Shown in pieces: positions 53,666-63,471 of a stretch of DNA of 64,000 nt (within the stretch, counting starts at the first letter, position 1; every line of letters starts with the position of its first letter). The notes under the pieces were generated by a model. It was not told the origin of the DNA and searched no databases. It was given only the letters and a program-made list of their open reading frames with translations. Position numbers and translations under genes: made by a program. Origin of the DNA: Petroclostridium sp. X23 (GTDB taxonomy: Bacteria; Bacillota; Clostridia; SK-Y3); NCBI RefSeq assembly GCF_030013905.1, contig NZ_CP124862.1:1177051-1241050 (forward strand), given 5' to 3'.

Positions 53666-56350
53666 TTATGAAATCATTTGTTTTCTTAAAAGCTCTTCCA
53701 ATTCTTCAGCCGGTATTGGTTTACTAAACAAATACCCCTGGGCTTTATCACAATTTTCTCGCTTTAAGAAAAATAGCTGTTCTTCTGTTTCTACGCCTTC
53801 AGCAACAACTTCAAGATCCATACTGTGTGCTATCGAAATTAAAGATCTTGCAATTGCCTGTTCACAATTACTGTGGGTTATATCTCGTACAAATGATTTG
53901 TCAATCTTTAATGTATTAATAGGTAGACGGCGCAAATAGTTCAACGATGAATATCCTGTACCAAAATCATCTAAAGATACTTGTATCCCCATTTGCTGCA
54001 GCTTATTTAATATGATGATCGCATAGTCAAGGTTTTGCATTGCAATGGTCTCTGTAATCTCCAACTCAAGCCACTGCTGATTCATTCCAACATCGTCCAG
54101 CATCCGGGCAACCATTTCTACCAGACCCTGCTGTTGAAACTGTCGCGCAGAAAGGTTTACCGCCATTTTTATCGATGGCAATCCTGCTTGCTGCCACAAT
54201 TTATTCTGCCCGCATGCTGTCCTAAGCATCCATTCGCTAATAGGTACAATCAACCCGGTTTCTTCCGCAATCGGAATAAACTTCATAGGTGAAATCGTGC
54301 CCCAGACAGGGTGCACCCATCGAATGAGCGCTTCAGCACCCACAATTTTTCCGGTCTTGATATCAATCTGGGGCTGATAGGCTACAGTATATTCGTTTCT
54401 TTCCAAAGCATGCCGCAAGCTGTTTTCCATGTCCAATCTCTCCATGATCTTTATATTCATGGATTGGTTAAATAACTGATACGTATTCTTACCTAATTCT
54501 TTTGCATGATACATCGCAATATCGGCATTCTTAAGCAATGTATATTCATCCTGGCCGTCTTTGGGGTATATGGCAATCCCAATACTTGATGATACATAGA
54601 ATTCACGGTCATCCAATATCCATGGATGTTCAAGTGAAGTAATGATTCTGCTTGCAAGGCTTGTTACTTGCTCCACACTATATATTTCCGGCTGTATAAT
54701 AACTAATTCATCACCACCAAGACGCGCTACCATCTCACCTTTTTTCAAATACCTTCCCAACATCTCTCCTACATTTTTAAGCAGCAAATCGCCGTAAGTA
54801 TGGCCTAGCGTATCATTAATGGTTTTAAAATTATCCAGATCCAGAAACATCACACTAACCATAGACTTTTTCGCTTTAGCTTCCGTCAAAGCATTTTTCA
54901 GAGTATCAACCAAAAGTGTCCTATTTGGGAGTCCTGTCAATGAATCATAGTACGCCATTTGATGTATAACTTCTTCTGTTGATTTACGCTCCGAAATATC
55001 CGTATATGAACCGGCTATCCGGATTGGCTTTCCGTTAACATCCCATACCGCTTTTCCTCGATGTAAAAACCATTTGTACTTTCCATCTTTAGTACGTAAT
55101 CGGTGCTCATCCTGATAGAACGGTGTTTTATTCATTATATGTACCCGAATCATACGTAGCGTATTTTCTACATCATCGGGATGAATCAAGTCCTTCCATG
55201 ACTTAAGATCCCTTGGCATCTCTATTTCTTCGAAACTAAGTGTCTCTGTCCAACGGCTGGAAACAAACAATTTACTATTTTTAATATCCATGTCCCAAAT
55301 AATATCATTGGACCCTTCTAAAGCAAGTCGGAAGCGTTCCTCACTATCTTTTAGGCTCTCCTCGTTTTCTATAATATGATTATATTGAAACCTTAACTCT
55401 TCTTCAGTAGCTGCCAACTCTTCATGGGCAGCTTCCAGCTCGTCATAGCTCCTATACAGTTCCTTATTGGTATTCTCTATTCTTTTTTTAAGGCGGTTAA
55501 TATATAGGTGCATTAAAATAAAAGCAATAAGTCCAAAAACCAGTATTGCAAAGATAAATGTAACCCACTTTTTTTTCTGTAAATCATGATAATAAGTAGA
55601 ATGTCTAAAAAAATACTTTTGGAATAATTCTTCGTATACGCCGGAACCCTGTAGTTCTGAAATCCTTCTGTTAATATAGTTAACCAATCCACTGTTGCCC
55701 TTACGTACTCCATAAGCAATTTCTACCGGGAAAAGATTAACCGAATGTGGAGTGATTTCTCCCTGTAAATCTTTTTTTATAATAAAATAATTGGTAACTT
55801 CCTGATTTTCAAACAGCACATCAATCTCGCCTTGTTTTAAAGCATCTAATGCGCTTTCAATATCCGGGTAAGATTGATAATCTTTTATACCAACAGTATC
55901 TCTCAAAATAGTTTCCGAATATTGACCTTGACCTACTCCAACTTTGTAATTCTTGATATTGTCCAGTGCAATTTGCTGTGTATCTTTTTTAGCATAGATA
56001 CTAATATGAGATTGAAGAACGGTTTTAGAAAACAGGATATCTTTTTTTCTTTCTTCTAATACTACCATTAGTCCGCATGTATCAATTTCCCCGTTAACCA
56101 AACGATTATATACATTCTCCCATGTGTCCACTGAGTATTCCACTTGAAAATCTTCACTCTTAAGTATCACGTTTAATAAGTCAACATCAAATCCGCTTAA
56201 ATAATTGTTTTTAACAAATTTATAAGGGGGATAGTTGGTTTCAGCTTGATATTTTATAACCGGCATGGTTGCTTGGGCACTGGAATATCCCGATGTTATA
56301 AAAGCTATGATAATTAGTACAAGTAAACTAACCTTCCACGTGTTTTTCAT
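53666..56350 (-). CDS. Membrane sensor with SBP, PAS, GGDEF and EAL domains
   Basis: An 894-residue cyclic-di-GMP protein. The start at 56350 (MKNTWK) follows AGGGAGG. A signal anchor (1-28) and a periplasmic SBP_bac_3 amino-acid-binding-like sensor (about 30-250) come first, then a membrane helix (262-283), a coiled coil (288-335), PAS (336-455), GGDEF (about 465-620) and EAL (about 640-890). The cyclase motif reads GGDEL (545-549), not GGDEF, so cyclase activity may be weak or it may only bind GTP. The EAL motif (EALIRW, 673) is intact, so phosphodiesterase activity is likely. Confidence 0.92.
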   Translation of the reverse strand: MKNTWKVSLLVLIIIAFITSGYSSAQATMPVIKYQAETNYPPYKFVKNNYLSGFDVDLLNVILKSEDFQVEYSVDTWENVYNRLVNGEIDTCGLMVVLEERKKDILFSKTVLQSHISIYAKKDTQQIALDNIKNYKVGVGQGQYSETILRDTVGIKDYQSYPDIESALDALKQGEIDVLFENQEVTNYFIIKKDLQGEITPHSVNLFPVEIAYGVRKGNSGLVNYINRRISELQGSGVYEELFQKYFFRHSTYYHDLQKKKWVTFIFAILVFGLIAFILMHLYINRLKKRIENTNKELYRSYDELEAAHEELAATEEELRFQYNHIIENEESLKDSEERFRLALEGSNDIIWDMDIKNSKLFVSSRWTETLSFEEIEMPRDLKSWKDLIHPDDVENTLRMIRVHIMNKTPFYQDEHRLRTKDGKYKWFLHRGKAVWDVNGKPIRIAGSYTDISERKSTEEVIHQMAYYDSLTGLPNRTLLVDTLKNALTEAKAKKSMVSVMFLDLDNFKTINDTLGHTYGDLLLKNVGEMLGRYLKKGEMVARLGGDELVIIQPEIYSVEQVTSLASRIITSLEHPWILDDREFYVSSSIGIAIYPKDGQDEYTLLKNADIAMYHAKELGKNTYQLFNQSMNIKIMERLDMENSLRHALERNEYTVAYQPQIDIKTGKIVGAEALIRWVHPVWGTISPMKFIPIAEETGLIVPISEWMLRTACGQNKLWQQAGLPSIKMAVNLSARQFQQQGLVEMVARMLDDVGMNQQWLELEITETIAMQNLDYAIIILNKLQQMGIQVSLDDFGTGYSSLNYLRRLPINTLKIDKSFVRDITHSNCEQAIARSLISIAHSMDLEVVAEGVETEEQLFFLKRENCDKAQGYLFSKPIPAEELEELLRKQMIS

Positions 56351-56619
56351 AGTTCCTCCCTGACCATTCATATTGACGATTAAAGCTATAGCTAACCAAA
56401 ATTCAAGTTAAAAATATCCTGTATGTAGATTCAACTAGTAGAAAATTAAATGGCTGTTGTAAAGCTTGTATAATATGTATGCTAGCAAATTATAATTTTC
56501 AATTTAGTCATCTATTATAAACTAGAAAAACTCAAACATAGAGATAATTCGGCAAAAAAAGAAAAATTCCTGCAAATTCCACCAAAGAATTTTTCAGTAT
56601 TTTCATCCCCCATGATCCA

Positions 56620-57969
56620 CTATCGACTTCCTACTTCCCATTCATGTTTTTTTACTATATCCAGCAGTATCTCTTTTTGGTTCTTTTCAGGATTTGCTAT
56701 TACAATATCCAACAATTTTTCAAGTATCACACCCAGCATCCTTCCCTTTTGAATACCTAATGCAAGCAGGTCATCTCCGTTCACCGCTAGATCCTTTAAA
56801 GTTAGACATTGCCTGGATTGTTTTATAGTCTGATAAACTTTATAAACTTTTTCCAGCTCACTCCTTCTTTTTGTTAAGAAAACAGGGTTTTGAGACATCA
56901 TATCTGCTTGTTTTATCTTTAAAAAGTCTATAAATATATCTTCACCTATCGCCCTTACCGCTTTGCGCACAGCTTTTGGAGTGGGCTCAACGGGTCGATC
57001 ATGCCACTTAATCAGACGCAGAATTTTATCTATGGATTTTTTATCAAATTTTAATCGTTTTAATGCTTTTTGCGCTAAAATCACGCTTCTTTCACCATGC
57101 CCGTAGAAATGATCTATCCCCTTGCTGTCTGTTGTTTTGGTTATTGCTTTTCCTATATCATGGAGAAGCATCACCCATTTTAGAATAGGGTCCTTTTCAA
57201 TACTCTCTATAGCTTTTAGAATGTGCGATCCCACATTATATATATGGTACGGATGGTTTTGCGATGTTGCAAAACATATATCCAGTTCCGGCAAAATATA
57301 TTCCATCAACCCAGCCTCTTTCATAACAAAAATATTAGATGGAAAATCCGATAAAAGCATCTTATTTATTTCTTCTCTAATGCGTTCCATGCTTACTTTT
57401 ACAATCAGCTCATTATTTTCAATAATTGCATCAAAACTTGTTGTATCAATTTGGAAATCCAACTGACATGAAAATCTTACCGCCCTTAACATTCTTAACG
57501 CATCTTCTTGAAATCTTTCGTTGGCATTTCCGACGCATCTGATCAGTTTTGCAAGAATATCACCTCTGCCGTTAAAGGGATCAATAAGGCCTTCTTTGGG
57601 ATGATACGCGATTGCATTCATGGTGAAATCCCGTCTCTTCAAATCTTCTAATAGATCAGAAGTAAAAATCACTTGAGATGGCCTTCTGTAATCTTGATAT
57701 GACTTTTCTATCCGAAAAGTCGTAACTTCATATGCACTATTGCCAACCATCACGGTAACAGTCCCATGTCTAATGCCGGTATCGTAGGTTTTATCAAATA
57801 TTTCTTTTACTTGCTGCGGTGTTGCAGAGGTAGTAATATCCCAGTCTTTTGGGTTTTCATTCCTTATCGCATCTCGAACACAACCTCCGACAATATATGC
57901 TGCATAACTATTCTCATTCAATTTTTCCAATATATAAGCTGCTTCCGCAGGAATATTTATATCAACCAT
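56620..57969 (-). CDS. cca: CCA tRNA nucleotidyltransferase with HD domain
   Basis: A 449-residue enzyme that adds or repairs the 3' CCA end of tRNAs. The class II nucleotidyltransferase motif is IVGGCVRDAIRNENPKDWDI (about 26-45, with the DxD metal pair), then the RRDFTMNAIAY block (about 110), a tRNA-binding region, and an HD phosphohydrolase domain (LHDIGKA about 267, HGERSVILAQKAL). The start follows AAGGTGATG. Whether it adds full CCA or works with a partner enzyme cannot be told from sequence. Confidence 0.93.
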   Translation of the reverse strand: MVDINIPAEAAYILEKLNENSYAAYIVGGCVRDAIRNENPKDWDITTSATPQQVKEIFDKTYDTGIRHGTVTVMVGNSAYEVTTFRIEKSYQDYRRPSQVIFTSDLLEDLKRRDFTMNAIAYHPKEGLIDPFNGRGDILAKLIRCVGNANERFQEDALRMLRAVRFSCQLDFQIDTTSFDAIIENNELIVKVSMERIREEINKMLLSDFPSNIFVMKEAGLMEYILPELDICFATSQNHPYHIYNVGSHILKAIESIEKDPILKWVMLLHDIGKAITKTTDSKGIDHFYGHGERSVILAQKALKRLKFDKKSIDKILRLIKWHDRPVEPTPKAVRKAVRAIGEDIFIDFLKIKQADMMSQNPVFLTKRRSELEKVYKVYQTIKQSRQCLTLKDLAVNGDDLLALGIQKGRMLGVILEKLLDIVIANPEKNQKEILLDIVKKHEWEVGSR

Positions 57970-58054
57970 CTTTTATTCATCACCTTAGTTTAATTGTATA
58001 TGGTTCTATATAAGTCACACTGAGTATGTTACATGTTTGCTCAGAAATGTGACA

Positions 58055-58127
58055 TGGGGAGTGGACAGCGGATAATACGGGGAGTTTCCTATCTTCTCCC
58101 CACTACCCACTACTCACTCCCCACTAC
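58055..58127. repeat. ACTCCCCACT low-complexity repeat
   Basis: GGGGAGTGGA on the left and CTCCCCACTACCCACTACTC units on the right, so the two ends can pair. It lies between the GT28 and cca genes. It is related to the runs at 2922, 27345 and 52394. Confidence 0.5.
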
Positions 58128-58170
58128 TGAAATTTGCCGTATGTGTAAAGAACAATCCTGCTTCATAATC

Positions 58171-59283
58171 TCAAGCGTTGTTCTGTCCCAGTTCTATAAT
58201 AAAATCTCCAAGGTTCCTAGCTGATCCAGGTTTTCCCATATGATTAATCATTTTCTTTAAATTATCAAGTTTTAAATTATTGACCATCAATTGAAAGACA
58301 GCTTCATCAATCGGAAAGGTAGAGCTTGTTTTCATAGCTAACCCGTTATTTAGTAGAAATTCAACGTTCCTATCTTCCTGTCCCGGTATCGGATTGATTA
58401 AAACCATTGGAACCCCTTTGGCTAAACTCTCTGATACAGTGAGTCCCCCTGGCTTAGTCACAATACAAGTGCAAGCATCCATCATAATATCTACATTATC
58501 AATATACCCATAATTATAAATCTTTTTTCTGGTTTTTAAAGCATCGATCTTTCTCTTTAGTGACTTATTATTACCGCATACCGAGATAATCTGAAAATCA
58601 AGATTAAGTTTATCCAATTGCCGAATGCCTTTAATTACATTTCCATAACCCATGCTGCCGCTCATGACAAACACCGTATCTTTATCTTCAATACCGAGAA
58701 TCTTTCTAGCCTCAGACTGGGAATACTTCTGAGAAAATTTCATATGTATCGGAATCCCTGTTGCTCGTATCTTCTCGGCAGGAATTCCTTTTTTCGCCGC
58801 CTGTAAATTAAGCAACTCACTGGCAGTAATATAGTAATCCAGATCGGTATCTTCCCAAAAAGGATGTATGGTAAAATCCGTAACAATTCCCATCGTCTTT
58901 GCTTTCAGCTTTTTCTCTTTGAGCTGTGTGATGATCTGAGCGGAAAATATGTGCGTACATACTATTACGTCCGGATCATATTCTCTTATATAAGTAAGCA
59001 GCTTTCTTGCAAGAACAGAATTTGTTAATTTTGAAATCGATAATTTCGCATCACTTTTTTCCTTTTTCTCTGCTAATCGATATAATCTTCCATATACTGC
59101 CGGGGTCAATTTTGTTGAAATCAGATATCCCCGTGCGATAGATTCACTTAAGATAGGATTTATATACTCAAAAGTATCAAGCATCGTACATTCTATGTCT
59201 CTTTGTTTTAAATAGTCCATAACAGCTTTAGCTGCTGAATGATGTCCTTGCCCAGCCGTTACAGAAAGAAATAGTACCTTCAT
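58171..59283 (-). CDS. Processive diacylglycerol glycosyltransferase (UgtP/MGDG-synthase-like, GT28)
   Basis: A 370-residue GT-B enzyme. The start at 59283 (MKVLFLSVTAGQGHHSAAKA) follows GGAAGGAAG; the frame opens 10 codons earlier without a site. The N-terminal MGDG_synth domain contains the GQGH loop; the C-terminal GT28 part has SGSMGYGNV (about 205) and TKPGGLTVSESLAKGVP (about 283), which binds the UDP-sugar. It transfers glucose or galactose to diacylglycerol, making membrane glycolipid or a lipoteichoic-acid anchor. It lies downstream of the nitrilase pair. Confidence 0.88.
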   Translation of the reverse strand: MKVLFLSVTAGQGHHSAAKAVMDYLKQRDIECTMLDTFEYINPILSESIARGYLISTKLTPAVYGRLYRLAEKKEKSDAKLSISKLTNSVLARKLLTYIREYDPDVIVCTHIFSAQIITQLKEKKLKAKTMGIVTDFTIHPFWEDTDLDYYITASELLNLQAAKKGIPAEKIRATGIPIHMKFSQKYSQSEARKILGIEDKDTVFVMSGSMGYGNVIKGIRQLDKLNLDFQIISVCGNNKSLKRKIDALKTRKKIYNYGYIDNVDIMMDACTCIVTKPGGLTVSESLAKGVPMVLINPIPGQEDRNVEFLLNNGLAMKTSSTFPIDEAVFQLMVNNLKLDNLKKMINHMGKPGSARNLGDFIIELGQNNA

Positions 59284-59386
59284 TGGTTTGCACTTCCTTC
59301 CGTTAATCATCATTAAAATATTCTACTCTTTTCATATTTTATACCTCTTAAGGATGATAATCAAATGTTTTTTATATTGATACTTA

Positions 59387-60448
59387 CTATTTATCTCTAT
59401 TTGCATATATTGTTTTTTCAAAGCATCTATTGGTATCTCCAAAGTACTGTGCTTCATTTCTTGCTGCACTAAGTTTTTCAATATTCAAAGAGCTTGTAAC
59501 TAGCTCGTCCCCCTCATAATACTGAGAAATAGCAATAACTCCATCTTTTTTGGGCGTCATCATGATAGGCGCGAAAATACCTGCTTTTCCGGTAAAATGC
59601 ATTCCTGCAATCCATCCGGTTAATGAAGCCTTTAGGCCATACACATAGGTTTCTTGAACCCTGGGCCAGATTCCTCTAAGCGCCTTCCATTGGTCATATT
59701 CTTCCATATTCGCAATTGGAAGGATTACCATATCCGCACCCATTTTTCTAATAATGTGAAAGGTCTCAAAATAAGTTGCATCCATACATATCGGAAAGGC
59801 AACCTTTCCAAAAGGCAGTGCGTGTGCTTGAAACACATTATCTCTTTCAATACCAATGAGTTTTTCAAAATCCGTAGTATGAACCTTTCTTTGGGTCCCA
59901 ATACAAACTCCATCCGGCCCATATAGTGAACCGGCATTGTAAAGCTTCCCATTCTCCGCCAATAGATAACTTCCGGAATAAATATACAACCCAAAACCAC
60001 TTGCCAGTATAGAAATGATTCTTTTAAGACATCTTTCTATTGGTTCAGCCGTGCCATAAAAAAAAGCCATTAGAATTTTATCCATATTATTCTCATTACT
60101 ATGATCAACCGCCTTATTTGTACCTTGAGGCTTTTTATTAAGATAGCTGTTTAGCGCAGAAAAGCCTGGAATCAATCCAAGTACATCAAAAAAATTATAT
60201 TCAGGAAAAACCACCAAGTGGCTTTTCCTTTCAGCAGCTTGCTTCACGAAATAATATAGGATGTTTATATACTGCTCAATATTTTTTACAACTTTTATTC
60301 TTCTTTGCACACAAGATATCAAGATATTATTATTCTGCTTTGCATCAGAGAAATATCTTACTTTTGACATTTTTAAGCTCTGGCAGTAGTTCTCAATTCT
60401 ATCTATTGACAGTTTCCGGTTATACCGGTATTTAAATAAATTTTTCAC
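59387..60448 (-). CDS. Nitrilase-superfamily hydrolase, catalytic triad intact
   Basis: A 353-residue carbon-nitrogen hydrolase. The start is GTG at 60448 with GAGGGG 10 nt upstream; it overlaps the previous gene by 17 bp. The Glu-Lys-Cys triad is present: Glu83 in VVFPEYN, Lys188 in QRKVHTTDFE, Cys221 in FPICMDATYFE. The N-terminal 50 residues are extra and basic. It should cleave an amide or nitrile; the substrate is unknown. The upstream paralogue (60432) has lost the triad, so the two may form a mixed complex. Confidence 0.85.
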   Translation of the reverse strand: MKNLFKYRYNRKLSIDRIENYCQSLKMSKVRYFSDAKQNNNILISCVQRRIKVVKNIEQYINILYYFVKQAAERKSHLVVFPEYNFFDVLGLIPGFSALNSYLNKKPQGTNKAVDHSNENNMDKILMAFFYGTAEPIERCLKRIISILASGFGLYIYSGSYLLAENGKLYNAGSLYGPDGVCIGTQRKVHTTDFEKLIGIERDNVFQAHALPFGKVAFPICMDATYFETFHIIRKMGADMVILPIANMEEYDQWKALRGIWPRVQETYVYGLKASLTGWIAGMHFTGKAGIFAPIMMTPKKDGVIAISQYYEGDELVTSSLNIEKLSAARNEAQYFGDTNRCFEKTIYANRDK

Positions 60449-61301
60449 CAGTATTTTTCCCCTCAAATATTTTCATATTTTGATAGCATTCAACATTCAG
60501 CTGTGACAAAACGTTATACCGCGAAATTGTTTTTCTCCTTTGCTCATTATCCAACTGTGCTGTTATTATTATCTTTTTCCCGTTACTTTTCGCCCACATT
60601 CCATTTCCCTGCTCTGTAATGTCTAAAGGCCCATGAATGATTGACTCCCCCCATATATTCATATTTCCAAGCTTCCCATTGAATGCACTTTCAACGGCAA
60701 AAAATTGATTCTGCTGTACTTGCTGCCACATTCCACTTAGTTGAAAAGCAGGGGCTCTATCCGTCACAAATCCTATCGGACTCAATACTACATCCACACC
60801 TTCAAGCGCCATCATTCTGGCGACCTGAGAATAGAATACATCGGTTGACAGTATTATTCCAATTTTCCAGCCATATATATCTATCACCTGAATGTCTATC
60901 CCTCGTTCAAACCCCAATTCCCTCTCCCACCGTGCAAGATAAATCTGCCGTTGCTCCAATATCACTTGTCCATTTCTAACAATGCCGGCCGTATGATAGG
61001 TACAGCTATCATGTTTCTCCCAATAACTTCCCGTGCATATTACGATTTTATATTTTCCGGATAGCTGTCTCATATATTCAACATACTCATTATGAACCGC
61101 TTTGGTTTTCAGCCTTTGAAGATTTATGCCGATATACTTCAACTGCTCATAATAGCAGCCTGTGAAAGCGGGGAAAACAATGATATCACAAGCTTGGGCG
61201 GCAGCTATTTTAATATAGGCCTCTATTTTTTCTAATATATGTACCGGCTTGAACATCTCGCACAATACTTTATCTTTCCATTCTATACTGGCAACTTTCA
61301 T
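60432..61301 (-). CDS. Nitrilase-superfamily pseudoenzyme
   Basis: A 289-residue protein of the same fold as the following gene, with which it overlaps by 17 bp. All three catalytic positions are replaced: VFPA (Ala45 for Glu), QRQIYLARWE (Gln119 for Lys) and GIILSTDVFYS (Ser152 for Cys). The fold markers around them (DIIVFPAF, GVDVVLSPIGFV) remain. It is therefore unlikely to be a hydrolase and may be a structural or regulatory partner. No ribosome site stronger than a weak AAGGACAG lies upstream. Confidence 0.85.
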   Translation of the reverse strand: MKVASIEWKDKVLCEMFKPVHILEKIEAYIKIAAAQACDIIVFPAFTGCYYEQLKYIGINLQRLKTKAVHNEYVEYMRQLSGKYKIVICTGSYWEKHDSCTYHTAGIVRNGQVILEQRQIYLARWERELGFERGIDIQVIDIYGWKIGIILSTDVFYSQVARMMALEGVDVVLSPIGFVTDRAPAFQLSGMWQQVQQNQFFAVESAFNGKLGNMNIWGESIIHGPLDITEQGNGMWAKSNGKKIIITAQLDNEQRRKTISRYNVLSQLNVECYQNMKIFEGKNTGEKFI

Positions 61302-61363
61302 GGCAACTGTCCTTCTTAAAATTATATTCTATTACAAATATTTAAAACCTAAACCAAAAAATC

Positions 61364-61395
61364 ATTTGCGGGTGGACAGAGTCGTCCACCCCTAC
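61364..61395. repeat. 32-bp hairpin repeat (family B), copy 2
   Basis: Exact reverse complement of 2835-2866. It lies in the 244-bp gap between the nitrilase pseudoenzyme and the MASE3-phosphatase gene. Confidence 0.75.
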
Positions 61396-61477
61396 ACAAC
61401 TTCACATCAGATATAACTTGATAAATTATAAATCTCGATGTGTTCATCAATATAAGTATGCCCAATTATAAAAAACT

Positions 61478-61508
61478 AAAGCTCCCCATTTGATTTTTGG
61501 GAAGCTTT
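61478..61508 (-). terminator. Terminator of the MASE3-PP2C gene
   Basis: AAAGCT-CCC/GGG-AGCTTT stem with one bulged A and TAGTTTTTTATA on the minus strand. It lies 38 bp past the stop codon. Confidence 0.7.
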
Positions 61509-61545
61509 CAAACCGTAACCTCATAGACTATGGCAATATTCGCGG

Positions 61546-63237
61546 CTAGTTTATCTGCATCATAAAATAAGTCACATCATCCTCTAATTGCTTGCCATCC
61601 ATGTAGCTGAACACATCATTACTGATTATTTCTGTAAGCCTATATATTGATTCGCTGTGATTATTCTCAATAAGATTTTTAAGACGAGTGGTCGAATACC
61701 GCTTTTTTTCTTTTCCTTCGGCCTCCACTAAACCGTCGGTATAAAACAATATCCTATCGCCTCTATCTAACGTCAATACATGATCATGATATTCAGGAGA
61801 ATAAAATTCTGCAAATTTACATATTGGAAACCCTGTTGCTCTTAATTCTTCTGCCTTACCTGAAGCACGAAGCACTAACGGTACCACATTCAGTCCTGCT
61901 GAAGAATAAGTAAGCTGTCTGGTCTTAAAATTGTAAATAGCATAAAACATTACCATGTAAACATCTTCTCTAAAATTGGTTCTATTAAATGACGAATAAA
62001 TGTGATCTAACACAGCCGAAGGACTATTAACTACATATTTATTATACTCAATTTGGTCTGTAGGCTTAATGCTTTGATTTAGAAAAATTGTTAACATTGC
62101 CGCCGGAACGCCATGACCTGAAACATCTCCGATATATAATCCGATTTGCTGGTCATCTAATTTAAATATATTGTAAAAGTCTCCACTCACACGTTCAGCG
62201 GGATAGTACCTCGACTCAAAAGATACTTCCGGCTCCTGCGGAAAACTGACAGGCATGATGGCCCTTTGTATATCTCTCGCATAATTTAAATCTTCTATCA
62301 GTTTATTATTAATCTGTTTTAATTGCTGCGTTCTTTGAGCTACGATATTATCAAGATTTTCTACGTAATTCTTTAATTCCTCTTGCGCCTTTGACAGTGC
62401 AAAATATGGTTTTTGGACATTATATATGAATATAATTCTGAAAATAATAAATATTGAAATAAATTTATATATATGACCTAAATAATTATAGATATCGTAA
62501 ACGCTATTATAAACGGTAAATGCCAGTTCACTGAACATCCTGAATATAATCGCATTAGCCAGAAGCAAAATCAACTTGTCTTTGGTTTTTTGATATTCAA
62601 AAATAAACTTTACAGCGGATAGAAGTAACAAAAATGATATAATATATTCCATGATAATTTTTATCATAGTCAGTCCTTCACCTTCGACATACATAGGTGG
62701 CAGCAGCTGAGGGTAATATGTACATACAACTAACACAATAATACTTATAAGTATGGGCGAAATGAGGAAAAAGTTTTTATGAACACCGGTTTTTTTATCA
62801 ATCGGTATGAAGCTGCTTATGACATACCCTATTGAACCGATTAAGCTTGAAATAATCCAAAAAGTTGTCGCTCTGTTAGCGGTATTATTCTCGATAAAAA
62901 ATTCTGCCATGCCTTTGTAACTCAGTGCATGAAAAAAGTCAATCATACCTACTGTAAAAAAGACGCTGCCCAAAAAAACAGATCGCAAGTTCTGTGTTTG
63001 ACCATATGTATAGTAGGCAACTACAAACACGGCATAGGAAACTAAAATGCCGGTAAACTCAAATATATTATGCCAGGTTAAATAGGAAGCAATATCCATA
63101 ACCCGATGAAAATCATCTTGAAATAAATAGGCAAAATGAAATAAGCAAAACGAAAAAAAGAAATTTATAGCAGTTAATATGTAATCATTAGAATACTTGT
63201 CCATCGGAACAAGAGTGATTTTCTCCTGCAACTTCAT
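61546..63237 (-). CDS. MASE3-domain membrane sensor with SpoIIE/PP2C-type phosphatase
   Basis: A 563-residue protein. The N-terminal MASE3 sensor has about eight membrane helices (20-275); a coiled-coil linker follows (about 280-320), and then the SpoIIE-type PP2C domain (about 330-560) with VSGDFYNIF, YIGDVSGHGVPAAM (metal Asp in GDVSGHG, about 370), YSSAGLNVVPL and DRILFYTDGLVEA. It dephosphorylates a serine, probably on an anti-sigma-factor antagonist. No such partner genes lie in the window. The ribosome site is AAGGGGAG. Confidence 0.9.
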   Translation of the reverse strand: MKLQEKITLVPMDKYSNDYILTAINFFFSFCLFHFAYLFQDDFHRVMDIASYLTWHNIFEFTGILVSYAVFVVAYYTYGQTQNLRSVFLGSVFFTVGMIDFFHALSYKGMAEFFIENNTANRATTFWIISSLIGSIGYVISSFIPIDKKTGVHKNFFLISPILISIIVLVVCTYYPQLLPPMYVEGEGLTMIKIIMEYIISFLLLLSAVKFIFEYQKTKDKLILLLANAIIFRMFSELAFTVYNSVYDIYNYLGHIYKFISIFIIFRIIFIYNVQKPYFALSKAQEELKNYVENLDNIVAQRTQQLKQINNKLIEDLNYARDIQRAIMPVSFPQEPEVSFESRYYPAERVSGDFYNIFKLDDQQIGLYIGDVSGHGVPAAMLTIFLNQSIKPTDQIEYNKYVVNSPSAVLDHIYSSFNRTNFREDVYMVMFYAIYNFKTRQLTYSSAGLNVVPLVLRASGKAEELRATGFPICKFAEFYSPEYHDHVLTLDRGDRILFYTDGLVEAEGKEKKRYSTTRLKNLIENNHSESIYRLTEIISNDVFSYMDGKQLEDDVTYFMMQIN

Positions 63238-63415
63238 AAAAGCTCCCCTTTATTGTCTAAAGATTTTGCCAACACGACCCCCGCCTATCTCACATAAGTA
63301 TATTTAAATGCTTATGAAAATAATAATTCATATTTATTTAGTTGAATATCATTATTATATTACTGTTACGTATTCTATTCAAGTTTTATATTTATCAAAT
63401 ATATAGATAAATAAA

Positions 63416-63440
63416 GAAAAAGCCTCAAATAATGAGGCTT
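63416..63440 (-). terminator. Terminator of asnS
   Basis: AAGCCTCA/TGAGGCTT stem, then TTTTTC on the minus strand. It lies about 30 bp past the stop codon. Confidence 0.8.
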
Positions 63441-63471
63441 GTATTACATGTTATTTATAAAACTATATAAA

